From Protonemura montana (taxonomy: Eukaryota > Arthropoda > Insecta > Plecoptera > Nemouridae): a stretch of DNA of 64,000 bases. Below the pieces are notes generated by a model, which saw nothing but the letters and a program-made list of their open reading frames with translations, was not told the origin of the DNA and searched no databases. Position 1 is the first letter of the stretch. Each line of letters opens with the position of its first letter. Below are positions 25,600-39,240 of the stretch, piece after piece. A program made the position numbers and the translations under genes. The stretch covers positions 11,375,076-11,439,075 of the forward strand of contig OX387604.1 of the NCBI GenBank assembly GCA_947568835.1. The letters run 5' to 3'.

Positions 25600-26920
25600 G
25601 GAAGGGTCACGTTTTATTAGCGTATGTAAGGCACTCGAGGGCATTCATCCAGATAAAAATTGTTTTCTCAATATATATAATATTAACTATTTATTGATTG
25701 GGCGTATTAAAATTAAGAATGCAATGAATTGAGAGTCCAGAATTTTGTCAGTAAGACCAGGCTTACAATTGGCACATGAAATAAGAAAAATGTACGTAAT
25801 ACGATATTCCCCAGAAAAATATATTCAAAAAGGTCCAAATGAATCAAAAGAAGAAAATTAATTCAACAAAAAAACATTCAACTCACTCGCCAAAACCATA
25901 TCCAAGTTTAAACTCGTAAAAATGTCATAAGGATAAAAATATATAATTTTCTACGCGCTTTAAAGCTTTAGAAAACTAGTGATGAAATTAAACTCTGTTT
26001 CAAGCTGATCCGCATTCATTGCATAGAAGCTTAAACACTTTATTCACGCTCTTTCACATCGGCTTTTTTTTTCAATTTCTTTTTCCGATTATTTATCACT
26101 TTTCAACTAAATTTCGTATAGAAAAGCGGAAAGCACGAGCACCGTTTTGCACGCATGCCCTTTTACCACTCATTGCGCGGCTTCGTCAATGAAGCCAAAA
26201 GCTGAACATCAAGTGACCACTCAATTTCCTAGATGTACAGTGCAGATTACTTTGTAATGCAGCATTTAATTTAGAACCATTTTTCAAACAGTTTAGTGAC
26301 TAACCAACGGCAGTTTATTTAATTGTGTTCACTTATATTCAAGCGCTGTCGCACACTGCGCAAATTTTGTAGTCTTTTTAGGCAACATAAAGTAAGTTTA
26401 CCGACGTAAAGTTCAGAAACGCACACATTATTACCCTTTATCGTAGCTTATTTGAAAATAAAATATAACCAACAGTTTTTATAGCTAAATCATCACTATA
26501 AAAACGAAAGCAAACTCTTTATGTATTTTTGGTTGTCATATCATAGCAGAAAATGCGTTTTTTACTTTTCAAAAAGGTATCGGAAACGACTGTTTATACC
26601 CATGATATCTGTTCTACCAACCACGAACGAAATTGTGAAATCACTTTTATTTGGCCTCGCCCTACTTACTTGAACCATCGTAAGCAAAAGAAACGCTCTT
26701 TAATCGACGACTCCGCAGTTACCCGCTATCAAGAGTGTCCTTTTTTTGCAACACTTAGTCATACTGACCAATGCTACAATGCCCAATTTATAATATAACG
26801 TCTCTTTTATCCACATTGGCAGTCGAATGCGTGATCGGCAAAAATTGACCGTGGAGTTCTAAGCTGTTTGGATTTTGAAACAGATAAAAAACACTCGCCT
26901 ACCATTTTTTTTAACGGCTA
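25600..26920. other. Intergenic AT-rich DNA, no supported gene
   Basis: There are no recognisable exons. The small frame at 26,553-26,798 (81 codons, eight or so basic residues and scattered cysteines) matches no family I recognise. Confidence 0.5.
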
Positions 26921-26925
26921 GTGAA

Positions 26926-27081
26926 ATGAAAGTATTCGCTTCGCTCGCTCTATTTGTAGTGCTCATCCAGCTCGAGGCGATAGATAATTTTCTTACTGCC
27001 GAAAATCCTAGCCTGTGTGCTACTCAGGTATTGAGCGACGATATCTATGTCTGGCTCTCGTGTTCTCTGTGCAAATCATAA
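26926..27081 (+). CDS. Possible small secreted peptide, or first exon of one
   Basis: From ATG at 26,926 the frame begins with a good signal-peptide pattern (MKVFASLALFVVLIQLEA) followed by a short polar segment containing three cysteines, 51 codons in all. An in-frame upstream Met exists at 26,875, but the downstream one directly precedes the hydrophobic core. After codon 34 the sequence reads CAG|GTATTGAG, a plausible donor at 27,028, so this may instead be exon 1 of a longer secreted protein. No downstream partner exon was identified. The call rests only on the hydrophobic start and could easily be chance. Confidence 0.22.
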   Translation: MKVFASLALFVVLIQLEAIDNFLTAENPSLCATQVLSDDIYVWLSCSLCKS

Positions 27082-27089
27082 CTTCAAAT

Positions 27090-28940
27090 TGACATTCGCT
27101 TAATTGAACATGGCTGATCCACTGGACTGTAATTTATATTATAGCCATTTTAATCACACCGGTGAAACTGTGGCACATAATAAATAAGGGTCAAAGTAAT
27201 AATAACTCGCAGCACGACGCCAAAAACTGCTGCGATAGCACAATTTCGGCTAGCAAATGGGGTTGTGATAAGATTCCTGTGAAAGCTGTTTTTCTTTCAA
27301 GCCTATTGAGCCTATTGGTTTCTTCTTCCGATTCATTTAAAACTGTCTAAATTGGTTTTTAGAAAGGATGTCAATTGAATTATATACACTGCTTGAAAAA
27401 GATACTACGTTTTTTCAACCTTTAAATTTATACAATCAAGCCTGTGCAATTGGCAAAACTCAGTATAGACTCATTAATGTCGTCATTTTAATGCGAATAA
27501 AACTTGATGAGAATTGATGAGGGCAGAAATTCTTCGCGTTGGAGTACAACACGTCCATTTTTTCTCACTTGGAAACGAGTCTAAACTTCCATCTAATCGT
27601 TCTACTCCCACGATCGATACCCATTCAGACTCAATTGACTATCACCTTAATTTAACTTTTTTATTACTTAAAGTTTCCTGAGATGTTCAACACTTTCACC
27701 AGCACGTTTGCTTCATCAGCAGAGACTTGGGCTCAAGTTGCCGGCATGGGCACAGCACAGCTCCTAACCGTGAAATTGCCGCAAAAATGATGCGACTTTC
27801 ATCGAAAACTGACAACTGGGGGGTTAAAAGAGTCCATGCCATGACTTTATATCGCGATTTTCATTTCCTCTTTGCAGGGCAAGAGCTGAGACAAAACCAA
27901 TTATGCGTGGGAAAGCTGTCTCTTTTTCGATCGCTTCTTTCTTATTTTAACCTTTCGAAAGTCCTCGTCAATCATTCACATTCAGAACGTCAGAATGTTT
28001 AAACATGTCTTTCGTCGCCTCTCGATGGATTGGAGGGAAAAGAGGGTCGAAAGCGGAGGCCAGCAACCACAAAATAAGATGAATTTTCTTATCAATAAAT
28101 GAGGGCGGGAAGGATTAAATTAGAGCACACGCAAGGATTAAAAAAAAGTCCATAGCGATCAGTAAATTTTTAACAAATAAGACGACTTACTCAGCTGCAC
28201 CGCACAAGAACTTCAAAACCACGTTCGATCATAAAATGGCATCAAATGATGTCATCAAAGGTATCCTTGATCAATGGACCAAATTAGTATTGCGTACAGG
28301 ACCAGGGAAGACCAATGGGCACAAACAAATTTCTTTTCAAAGTTTCTCTTATCAAAGTCAGTCAGTTTTCTCTGAGGCACTCTAGCCAAAACTTACAAAT
28401 TGATAATTTCTTTCTGCGTCTTTCCCGTCGAATAAAAAATAAAAGTCTGAAAACGACAATATTTCTATTACAAGTAAACGATCTTTCTTTGCTGTGTTCC
28501 AAACAAGTTAAAATAATATAAAAAAACGCAAGTTATTTTTTTTCTGATACTTAATTTTATTTCTCAAAATATTTTAGACGTTTCTTAAAGTTAATTTCGA
28601 TCGCAATTTCCAGTGAACTGGATAATCTCTGGACTTTCAAATTCATGACAAAATAGATGAGTTTGCAGTGTGGACAATCGTTTTGTTATTTCTTTGGAAT
28701 GGTAATGCTGTTAGCACTCAATTATCAACCATCGCAAATTGCCTGGTGCAAAACGAGCAACCTCAATCTACAAACCCAACGACATGATTTCTTTTTAGAT
28801 AAAGTTGCTATAGAGAAACTGAATCATTAGAAGGTAAATGGTCAGTGAATAAGTCATAATAAGAGAGAATACCGCCCGCTTTTTCAGTCCAATTGAGAGC
28901 TGCTTGTCGTGATAATACCAACGTCGCGTGCCCGGAATCA
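27090..28940. other. Intergenic AT-rich DNA, nothing recognised
   Basis: The longest open frames are 60-90 codons without domains. No notable repeat was seen until the decamer array at 28,951. Confidence 0.5.
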
Positions 28941-28950
28941 ACTGTAGCCA

Positions 28951-29010
28951 GTACGTGTGGCCGTACGTGCCCGTCCATTGCCGTACGTGGCCGTACGTGG
29001 CCGTACGTGC
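28951..29010. repeat. 10-bp tandem repeat, CCGTACGTGG type
   Basis: Six decamers are in an exact 10-bp register. Three adjacent units are CCGTACGTGG, CCGTACGTGG and CCGTACGTGC; the unit at 28,971 is diverged. Each unit contains the palindrome GTAC within GGCC-type junctions. Confidence 0.85.
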
Positions 29011-29019
29011 CAATCAGCT

Positions 29020-32000
29020 CACTGAGATCCTGGCAAAACAAAGTCAATGAAGCTTAGACGTTTACGGAGCAATTGGCAATCACATATAATCTTAACTCAC
29101 TAGTGGAATTTTGACGACATTCTAATTGTTGTATTGTTATACCGATAACTATTAGAAATTTGATAATACCTCGTAATTGAGATCGTCGTTAGTGCTAGAT
29201 TAACGTTCCATGTGCATACAATTAATCACTGTCTGCATGTATTGATTATGATAGTCATAATTGATAAATGAAACAATACCCTGGTTAAAACAATATCGCG
29301 TTTAAGCTGCTCCCCGGTATTACTGAGTGGTGGGATTGGCAGGGATTTCTGCGACTATCACTCATTGACGCCAGTGACTTCACCTTCGCTTCCCGTTTTC
29401 CTATCATCCCCTTCTTGCACCCCCTACACCCCCCCCCCCCCCACCACCTCCATCAAGTCCCACCCTTCATTTGGCGGAATAACACACGGTTCTCTTTCTC
29501 TTCATTAATCACAACTCATAGAAACTAGCACCAACGAGCCAGCCAGCCAGCCACCCAGCCAGACACACCGTAAGCCATATCCAGTTAACTGGGTTTCATT
29601 AGTTTAGGAAGAAAGCTCAGAACAACGGAAAAGTATTAGATCCACAGAGGCCCTCTTGGTGGTTGGCTCACGCAAGAGTTTCACAACTTTTATTAAAACT
29701 GTCGCATGAATGTGACGTCACGTTAAAAGCTAAATTTTGTTTCAACTACAGATGTTGTTATTTACTAAAGATTGGAATCTGTTTTAATTCGGTGGTGAAT
29801 TTTGTCCAATACAGCTCTGGGTTCAAATTACACGATTGAACACATTAAGCTGATTGATTCAACATGCGTGTTAATGCGCAAGCAACACAATTTATCATCA
29901 TGCTTACTAAAGCAGCAACGAACAATTTTTGCATGTAACTCGGATACTGGTTTCCTTGTTGCCTTTATTAACTAAAGTTGGAAATTGCTTACAATTGAAT
30001 GCTTTCTCGAATAATTCGGGCGTTACAAGCTTGCATTAAAGTGCGCATTTATTTTCCTCTTAGATGAATATATCCGTTGGATATAAGTTTTAATTAAGCT
30101 CTAGTCATATGCGCTTGTTGGTGGCGTCATTGTGAGAGAAGTGGCAGTTTAAGAAGAACTCACGGAACCGGAATTCGCTAGTTTTTGCATCCCAATAATG
30201 TGTCATTTGAGAATAAAAACAAATTACTGTCTTTTGTGGAGCCAGAGGTTACGAAGTTCCTTCCTCGGTGGAAGTGCCGAGTTTGATACATTGCATTGCT
30301 CTGCGGGCTGCATACCCTACTAAAAAATTGTGTTTGAATCACACGAGGCTTCAGGGTAACTTATGTGAATTTTTTATAGCTAAATGAGAAGTAAATATTT
30401 AAATATAAGTAAGTAAAAATGTGCTCTTTCTACTCTAGATAAAATGGTGTGTCATAAAACACACACGAATATGCTTTTTGTAAGAACACTGGTTTCCACG
30501 GCACAGGATTTTACAAACTGTCATTTATAGAACTAACAAACTTTTCTATGAACTAATATTCCAAGCCATATATATATTGATGTTTCGATCTAAAGGTTCA
30601 TTCAAAAGTCGTTTCAATATAATATTAGGAAAGTCATGAACTAACTAAGCTCTTTCAGGACGCTGTATATACGTCACATCTTTTTTGTAGTGTATCTAGG
30701 CGAAGTTTCTATGCCTTTGATTCTCAACATGGAAACTTTTGCCAATAGCATCTATTCTGCTCTGAATTTGCTAGGCGCACCACTGAATTTTCAGCTTGCG
30801 TTAAGACGAAAGCATTCCATACAATTACCAAATAAAAACATTGTGTTACTGTACATGCTTTCAGTTTTGGAATACGATTTGGAATGTGGTTTTGAAATGA
30901 ACAGGTATTCAAGGCAACTGGAAAATGTTCCTCTTGTCAAGCAGCTTAGTATAATGGGCTGAATGACGATGCGCAAACGAGAATGGGAATTAGTATCTGA
31001 CGGGAATTGGGTGGTCTACATGAAGCTATCGCTGTGGGTAACTCATGGGAATGCTGATTTAGGCACCCATCCGACACTAGAACCTAACGTGTTGCAAGAA
31101 ACTAGAACCGCTTTCGGACTTGTAGCTTGCCTTCAAATTTGATACTTCTCTTTTTTCCAATGGCGTTCAAATGCCATATAGCAGCTGGACGCGAAGTTTA
31201 CTAAAATGGGAAACAATGAAAATAAAACATATTTTTTTACAGCTCAAACGTCTCGGTTGTTTTGATAAGTTTGCGGAAAAGCTGCCCGCTTTTCTGACAA
31301 AACAGAATTTCGACACAGTGTCTTTGAAAGCAAACTCGAATCAAACGACCAATCGCAATCTGTTGTTTAACGCTCAAAACTTGGACAGGGTAGGTATTTT
31401 TTAGGCGCTTGTCGATAGCAAGTATAAACGAATAATTAATAGCTCTATTAATGAAAATCTCTAAGATAAACATAAATAAGTGTAATTAGGTGAAAGGGAT
31501 TTTCCTTTATGCATCGTTTTTCCTGACGTGGTTTTCTATGCCGTATCCGCCACCGCTTCTTACGACTTGTGCCAGCTCACACCCAATTTTCTTCTCACTT
31601 CGTTCCACAAAATGTTAATCTTCCAAGGTTCACATTTGTGGGTAGAATCTCAATCACAACTTGAGCTAAATTAAAATAGGGAATGATTTTCCTTTTTTCA
31701 GTAGCTTGGTGCAAGGTGGTTGATGGTGGTAGCACATAGAAATGTTATGAGTGGTGTGGGGGGGGGGGGGGGGGGGTTAAAAAGAGAAGGTAGGGATATC
31801 GCTTCAGATGCGGCAGTTATTAATGGTGGTGGAAAATTTTTGAGAATCAAGCTATCGAGTGAACCTATAACAAACTTTTGAAAATAATTTATCATCAAAA
31901 CTTTAATACTTCCTCTCCCGTCGAAAACAAAACTTAAAATTCACGATATGAAATTCATTACGACCCCATGTTCACCGATCGCTGCTTGTGATTGGAGGAA

Positions 32001-35000
32001 CAAAATTATATGTATTTCTTTTTAATAATAACTTGACGACCAATCATGGATTCTGAGAATCATTTATTACATTTTGTTTGATCTTCAATTCTCGGATCTT
32101 CAATTTATCAATATGAGGAAATGTTTTACTTATTTTTTATAGTAATACCAACATTTCAGTGCATTTAAAATTTGAAAGCGCTTTCTGAATTCCTGAATGT
32201 TTGATAAGTGAATATACATACCCATTTACGCAATGAGTCGTCATACTGCACCTATTTTCTTTTATTTCCCTCTCTGTAAAAATTATCTCCCCATTCTATG
32301 AGTACATTGGTCAGACATTACGTACACACCAATTCTACACAAAAATCAGTAAATTTGTAAGTAATCCAGTGAATTTCGCACAAATACTTTCTACACAAAT
32401 TAGATGTTTTCTTGCGGGAGGTTTGTAACAAAGACCGCTCGTCATAAAACACTTTTTTTGAGACACCTTCTTGCGACCCTTCTTTATTCGCTCTCAAAAA
32501 ACCAGTTATCGATTTTTAATATTCTTAGGCAGACATTTTTATCTTAGTTTCGTTCATCTTGTAGACTTTAGCCTCGCTCAATTATACAAAAATGCAAGCA
32601 TTTTAACGAGTTACGTATAAAAGTAAACATTGTTATCAACATGAATAAACTGTACACAACATATACAGTTTTAGGCCACAGTGGAAGGACTACAAAGTCC
32701 TATTTTTTAACAGTAATGCTCCTCTCGTTTAGTTTCCTATCCAGCTCGTAGTCAAACTCTAATCTCAAATGCCGTTCACAGAATTTTTTCAGTGCAATCA
32801 CGCTACAATGAGTAACACTTCTCATGATACCTCTTTATGAAATTGCTTTTTGTTCGGTTATGGGTAGGCATCTGTCTAAGCCATGCATGGGACTCAACCA
32901 TATCTGTACAAGCTTTCAAGAGGAACTTTTGATTCCCGCATGTAAAGCTTCACTCCTATATTTTTTTCCTCGCAATAATTTCAAAATAATTATTTTCGCA
33001 GCTTCCTTTTATAAGCGTGTAACGGTTTCCCTCGCCTGTTTGCTTTGGAGCACGCAATTGTTTGAGAAAAAGAGGGAACACTGTGGCACATGGATAATTT
33101 ATGAGGAAATCCTCGCGGGTAGATTTTCCTTCTGATGAGAAACAGGGATAGAACGGCGAGAGTCGAGCCTCGATCATAGCGAAGTACGTTAACCCTAGTG
33201 AATAATGGATAATATAACTTGAGATTTTTCAGGAATTCATTTCTTGTCGCCTGACAAACTAACATCTTTCATCTTTAAACCTCATCCTTCACAAATTCAT
33301 CTCTTCTAACTTCTGATTTGAAACATTCATGAATCATGAATCATAGCTGACTAGAAATAATATAAATCTAACAGTTTTCTGGTGGTTCCCCTGGGCAGCA
33401 AAAGAAAACCACTTTGGAGGCGTAAAACCATCGCTATTTCCAAATCCCTAAACTACCCCAACAATAATTCCAACTGTCCTAAATTCTAGTCAAAGTATTT
33501 ATACCCTCAGGTAGTAGGCCCGCTAGAGACTTCTTGTGTGCTGCATGCTCACTCTGATTTATTACTAAATGATAACGACTGAACGTGTTTTACCGGCAAA
33601 CAATTATGCGAACCACACTTTAATCGTAGAAAGAGTTTTTGCTCAAAAACTTTCTAGAGATAACACGTTCCTTAGACCTATACTATGAAGAGAAACTTAC
33701 GTCTCGCGCTGGGAATGAAAAGTGGGTCCAGTTGAACGGAGTGCTAAAGAGTGTTGATGCTAACTACAACAATTCGCGAGTCACGCAACACGATCAGGAG
33801 CTAGAGCAGAACATGTGGTGCATGGTTAAAGATGTGGTGGTTTTATGCAGAACAGAAAAGCTCGCATACTTGCGGTCGCGGTAGGAGGAAAGTAGCACTA
33901 AAACTGAATGCTTTTGTGGCACACCGCATAAAAATACCCTCCACAACAAACTTAAAAAATCTAGATAATATACTTCAGCAGTTAATCGTGATAAAAGACA
34001 GTATTTTCTTATCCTTGCGGATTTCGGGATACATGTTATATTTTATTCAGGAAGAACCCAAGAACTTGGAGTGGGCGTACCCAATGTTGAAAATGGGCCA
34101 CCAAGGAATACATACGAGCGTCTTCTTTGCGGTTTCATCTTCTTGAACGTGGAAAGTCACACGGTGATAGTAAAAGAGTCGTCTTCTTTTAAACACGGTG
34201 AGCATATCAATCATCTGAATTAGTATAGGTGACGGGCAACGTAGGTCTCTCACCATACGCTGAGGGCCCGGGTGGTGTCCCTACATCTGCATAGGACATA
34301 TGTGTTTCGTTGGCCTGGATTCCAAGTGAATATATACTGTCCGTTTTTATTGCGATTATAAATTCCCAATGAAATTCTATTTTCGAATAAATTCCAACAG
34401 TTATGTCGAGCACATCACTTTGTATCAGTTCGGAAATCTACGCACGTTAAAGGTTGTTAAAACATAGCGTATGTCCGTTCATTTGTGAAACACGTTCGAA
34501 TTCCGGATTTTCTGAATTTTACCATACTGTATGACTTGAGTAGGTATCTATACAGTTTCTACTTACTAAAGCATAAAGAAGCATTCCGACGCTGAATGTG
34601 CTTATTTTTTAATGATTATGTACTAGTTGTATTTTTTTTATTATTTTTCAGCTACAAGCTTCGCGATTTGGACAGCTAGAAAACGACCAAAATGAAATGA
34701 AAACGCAGCCATAGAAGAAAAGTAAACATCATGCACGAAGAGCAGAAATATATTAGAACAGAAGACTGTATAGCAAAACGAAACAAAAAAAATGAAAAGG
34801 GGATGAGAAACGCACTGAGGATATAAAGAAACGTAAGCTTTGTATGGGTGCATCTGCATTCTTATAAGTCGAATAAATAACACGAGATATTCAGCTGGCT
34901 AAGTGAAAAGAGTTTTTTTTTGTATTGTAAAGTAGAGAATTTAGCTCAATTTCAAGATCATCGCTCAAGCGTATAAGCCTGCTTATTAGAAGTTTCTATG

Positions 35001-35600
35001 ATCCGTATGCTCCTTAACTAAGTCAACTTGATAATAAGCTTTTCAATGGCTGTACCGAAATTCCTATGTGAAAATGAGCTAAGATGTTCTTATAATATAT
35101 TGCCGTTCTATTATCACGCGCTTTCGAGGTCGCTCAGTGCTGTACGGGAATAGGTTTTATCTTAAAATTCGATTAGATAATCAAGTATGTTGCTAGGCCA
35201 TACCAACGACCATACAAGCTACCAAAGCTACGACCATACTAACAACGCAACACGATGCCCTACATTCACCAACATATTAGTTACGCTGACGAAAAGCATA
35301 CAAAAGAAAGAAAATGGTTACTTACTTTTACTTTTGTTGTCATATTATGAATGATAAATTGAAACACCGTTCTTGACCAAACAATAGGATTGCGTCTGAA
35401 TTATTATTTTATTTCCCTTTTAATTTTATTTGACTGCAAAAACTTATTTTTTTCAACCCCGCTTATTTCTTTTGTTTCTATATATTATTGCGTATATAAC
35501 CCTTAACGGTGTGTAATAATTCACAGAGCAGAGAGGAGAAATAGAGGCTATTAAAGTACAATGGTGAAACTGCAAGAATACGTGTATGGAGTAGAAATTT
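29020..35600. other. Intergenic AT-rich DNA, no supported gene
   Basis: I found no coding exon with support. Simple sequence includes a C-rich run at about 29,418-29,448, a CCAG-type array at about 29,538-29,565, and a poly-G run of about 20 at 31,757-31,777. A weak tRNA-like patch at about 30,265-30,345 contains a B-box-like GTGTTTGAATCAC. The frame at 32,824-33,135 has no domain. Confidence 0.5.
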
Positions 35601-35685
35601 CTTAGACCAGCCAAACTAGGAAGTGGGTATAGGACGCGGTCGTTAGCGGCATTGGGTTAGGGAAACCCTTCGAATAACTAGAGTA

Positions 35686-35708
35686 AGACGGTAAGACGGT
35701 AAGACGCA
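35686..35708. repeat. TAAGACGG octamer array
   Basis: About three consecutive copies of an 8-bp unit, TAAGACGG, TAAGACGG and TAAGACGC, form a small direct repeat. Confidence 0.7.
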
Positions 35709-35788
35709 CGGAAATCGGAGCTAAAGGATTCGTTTTGCAAAACACAGCACTTGTGTGGGGAGTGGAGATAGTTGAATAATAAAAACCA

Positions 35789-35812
35789 TGCATTATGCAT
35801 CTGCATAATGCA
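35789..35812. repeat. Near-perfect 24-bp palindrome
   Basis: TGCATTATGCA (35,789-35,799) is followed after two bases by its exact reverse complement TGCATAATGCA (35,802-35,812). Each arm contains an ATTATGCA core resembling POU/homeodomain octamer-like sites. That resemblance is suggestive only. Confidence 0.8.
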
Positions 35813-35819
35813 ACTGCAT

Positions 35820-38800
35820 TTAGGTAACATGTTGATAGAAGAAGTGAATAAACCAAGAAAACTCCAGAGATGGCATCAATGGCGCAAGCCAAAGCACACA
35901 GAAAGTTGAATTGTTTTTGAAGCTTGGTTTTTTTTTTAGAGCGTAGAAGGTGTAACGTATAATATATCACAAGTTTAATCAAAATATCATTTCATGGCAC
36001 ATGGTTTTTAATTCGAGCAGGCCAGGATCATTATATCACATGTGTGCGGGAAACCCCATCGCCCCCGAAGAATGCCAATTTTTAACCGTATATTCTGCGC
36101 ATTTGCTTGCAGGTAAAATCAAGCTAGCATTAACGAAACTAAAACGATAAATATTGCGAACAAGAAACTTGCCAAGATTACGGTGAAACATGCAAGATTT
36201 TTAGCGATGGTCTGTATGTCCTTTTCTCTCTGAACTCCAATATCACTTAGATAATTTAGCATTCATTTTACATCCCTATTTAACACGCGAGAGTAGGTCT
36301 TTTATGAGTCCCACTTTTTGTATGTTTGTTTGTTTGTGAAAGTTACATATGGTAAGAAATGTCTAGTCCCCAGACGTCCAGGTTAGTTCAAGCATACATT
36401 TGTCGCACTTAGGCATTTACTTAATTTGTAGTTTGTAAATTATCTTGTTGGATGCTACAGGACAAGGGATAATAGTAAAAATGTGTTCGTTGTATTTTCT
36501 TCTGAAATTGGAATGCAATTTGAAAAGATGAGGATAAATAAAGCTTACAGTGAACCGCGTACCTACGAGAAGCTGTAATTGAAATTGTCTCCTCTCATTC
36601 CTAAGGGAAAAAGAGGAAAGAGAGGGAGAGAGAATAGTGAGAATAGTGAGAACGACAAGTTGTTGTGGGTGTAGGGGGGGAGGGGGGTCGGAAAGAGATA
36701 CGATCATGCAATGTGCTTCGAAACTGGGAATACCTTTCCAATGCTAGAAGTGATTGAGTGGAGTAAATTAAATTCTATTATCGATATGAGTGAAGAATCA
36801 ACACAACTGTCAGGGTGCCACTTCATAGTGAAAATCGTTCGATTGAAAACACAGCTTTATTAAAATATATTACTAAATGTATAAAAATGAACAAAAATGT
36901 ACAAAAATTCAGTTTTTCCCTCAAAGAAAAATAGGTCGAATTTCAGAACAATAAAAGGACAGGGTTTTCTTGATCTTCGGTGCTACTTTTTCTCAGTAGG
37001 TTTAGTGAAAGATAAAAGAAATCTTTATCCCCAATCAGACTTAAAGAAGCATTTGTTCGCCGGATCTGTAACTATTGATCCCTGGGACCGTTCCAGCCAC
37101 CAGCATGGCACTGTAAAAAGCGTCTACCGACTACCGTCTATTGCCTCCCTAGCAACGATTCAACACGAAGATACAGTAATACTTTCTTCAGCACGCCCAG
37201 CGTCTTCCGATGCCCGCCAAGAGTATTTTCTTCCCACGGTTTGCCGTGACAAATAAGTAAAAATTAAAAGTGGAAATTTTTAGCAAAGAAGTCTACCGTC
37301 TAATTAAGCAAGTTTCTTAGCTGACATTAGATTTAAAGCATCGTAATTATCATCTCCGAAAAAGTCGTAAGATAGCAAATCAGATTGGACTGGAAGTTTC
37401 TTTTACGGGGTTTCATTTCCTCATTTGCTACGGTGATTAATTACAGCAAAAAAAACGTTTTTGGTCGAATAAACTAGGAGCAAATGATACAAAAATGTGT
37501 TTTAATTTAAAACATTGAAATGCGAATTAAATCATGGAACGTATTATTAAAAGATTCCATTGGAGGTACATTTTTAACGTGCCTGTTATGAAATAGAAAT
37601 GATAGGCCAAGAATATAAGGGATCGGAATCTTATTATAGAAGAATATAGGTGACCATTGTGTGAAAGCTGTACTGGAGATCCATGAAGAATGGGGTAGAA
37701 AAGAAGTGCTAGAGCTTGAGAAAAATGTCCCGAGATCACAAAAATGATCAACTTCACCCAAAGGAATTTATATCCACCAAAATGTCAAAGTTGACAAGGC
37801 GATCGAACGAATTTACAAGGCGACCCATGACTATAGGTTCAATCTAAACGCGCGGGTCGCTTCCTTGAATCGTGAAAGCAGGGTAAAACAAGAAAAGCCT
37901 TTGGAAATGCTGGTTGCGCGAGGAAAGGCCTGATCGCCCCACATGTGCCCGGGCAGTAGAGCCGTTGCCGATCCCACCGCTGCTTCCTTTCAATTTATTC
38001 CAACGAGCTCGACATAGTTTTACCGAAAACTTTCTTTGTAAATACTTTGAAATCACAAATTAATTTTGCGCGAAAAGAAGCTACGGTAACAGTTCTTTTC
38101 TCTATTTGCTCAATTTTATTTCTCCGTTAATTCGAAAACCTGGTAAATTAAATTTCGCAGATGACTAGCGCTTACACCAAACGACACAGTTGCGTTACAA
38201 TGATTCATATTTGAACCGAGTATAATATAACTAATCTCATTTGCTCGCGGGTCGCTTATCGGAACACTACGAGCATATAGACTGTAACGCGTTGATTCGG
38301 CAGTGTCTGGTCCCCGTACCTACGAAGGATATGCATGGGTGTGTAGGTACTTCACACGAGTATACTTTAATGATTAAACGCTTTTAAGAGATAGAGCCAC
38401 AAGAATGAGCCCATCGATCATGGAGAAAAAGCTTCGTCCTCACCCCCAGTTCTATCCCGACCTCTCCTAGCAGCACCCGTTCTAACCGTTCACAACCCTC
38501 GACCTCAGGCGACGCCAGTGGAAGAAGAGGGAAATCACACCCCCAACTGAGCAGTCATGTGAAAAAATTACATTTCATCCCGAATCTGCGCGCGATCGTT
38601 CTACGGAATAAAACTGTTGTGTATATGTAGTCTTTTCGCGACTCCTTGCTTGATAGCGTCAAAGATATTGATTTTAGCTCCACGTGCACATTTTGAGAAC
38701 GCTTCCCGTGAACGAAATGAGTCACAAAATTCTCAAATTATTATTTGCACTTGAACTCTTTAAAAGGTAAAAATAATTTAGCATAGAATATTTAATGTCA

Positions 38801-39201
38801 GTTAGAAAGAGAAAACAGATTTTTGGGCAAATGGATCCAAGGGACTTCTGTTTTAATCTACTGGGAGGAAAAAAATTAGTTGGTTTCAAATTTGAGTGAG
38901 TAACCTAAAACTTTTATTCCCTATGGTACATGCAAGTCTGCAGAAATTTGGACTTTCAAAAACATAGACTTGTCGTTTGAATGTTTCAGATACCAGGAAT
39001 AGTGTTTGTGACGCGAAGCATTATTCGCAAGCAAGGAGTTCTAGCCTAACTCCTAGTAACCAGTACCCAGCATCCAGCCAGCAAGAATCTTGGAGAGATG
39101 AGAAGTGAAGATGACGGTACTATTACTTGTCAGCGAGACCAATGCTGAGTGGTCACGTCTCGGCAGAAGAGAGCCGAGCGGCCACTCCGTGAGCGACGCC
39201 A

Positions 39202-39240
<39 letters not shown>

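Noticed and set aside
30265-30345. tRNA-like stretch with a B-box-like GTGTTTGAATCAC
   Set aside because: No convincing A-box at correct distance and no cloverleaf pairing.
38409-38627. Serine-rich open stretch that could be an internal exon
   Set aside because: There is no start codon, no clear splice sites and no recognisable motif.
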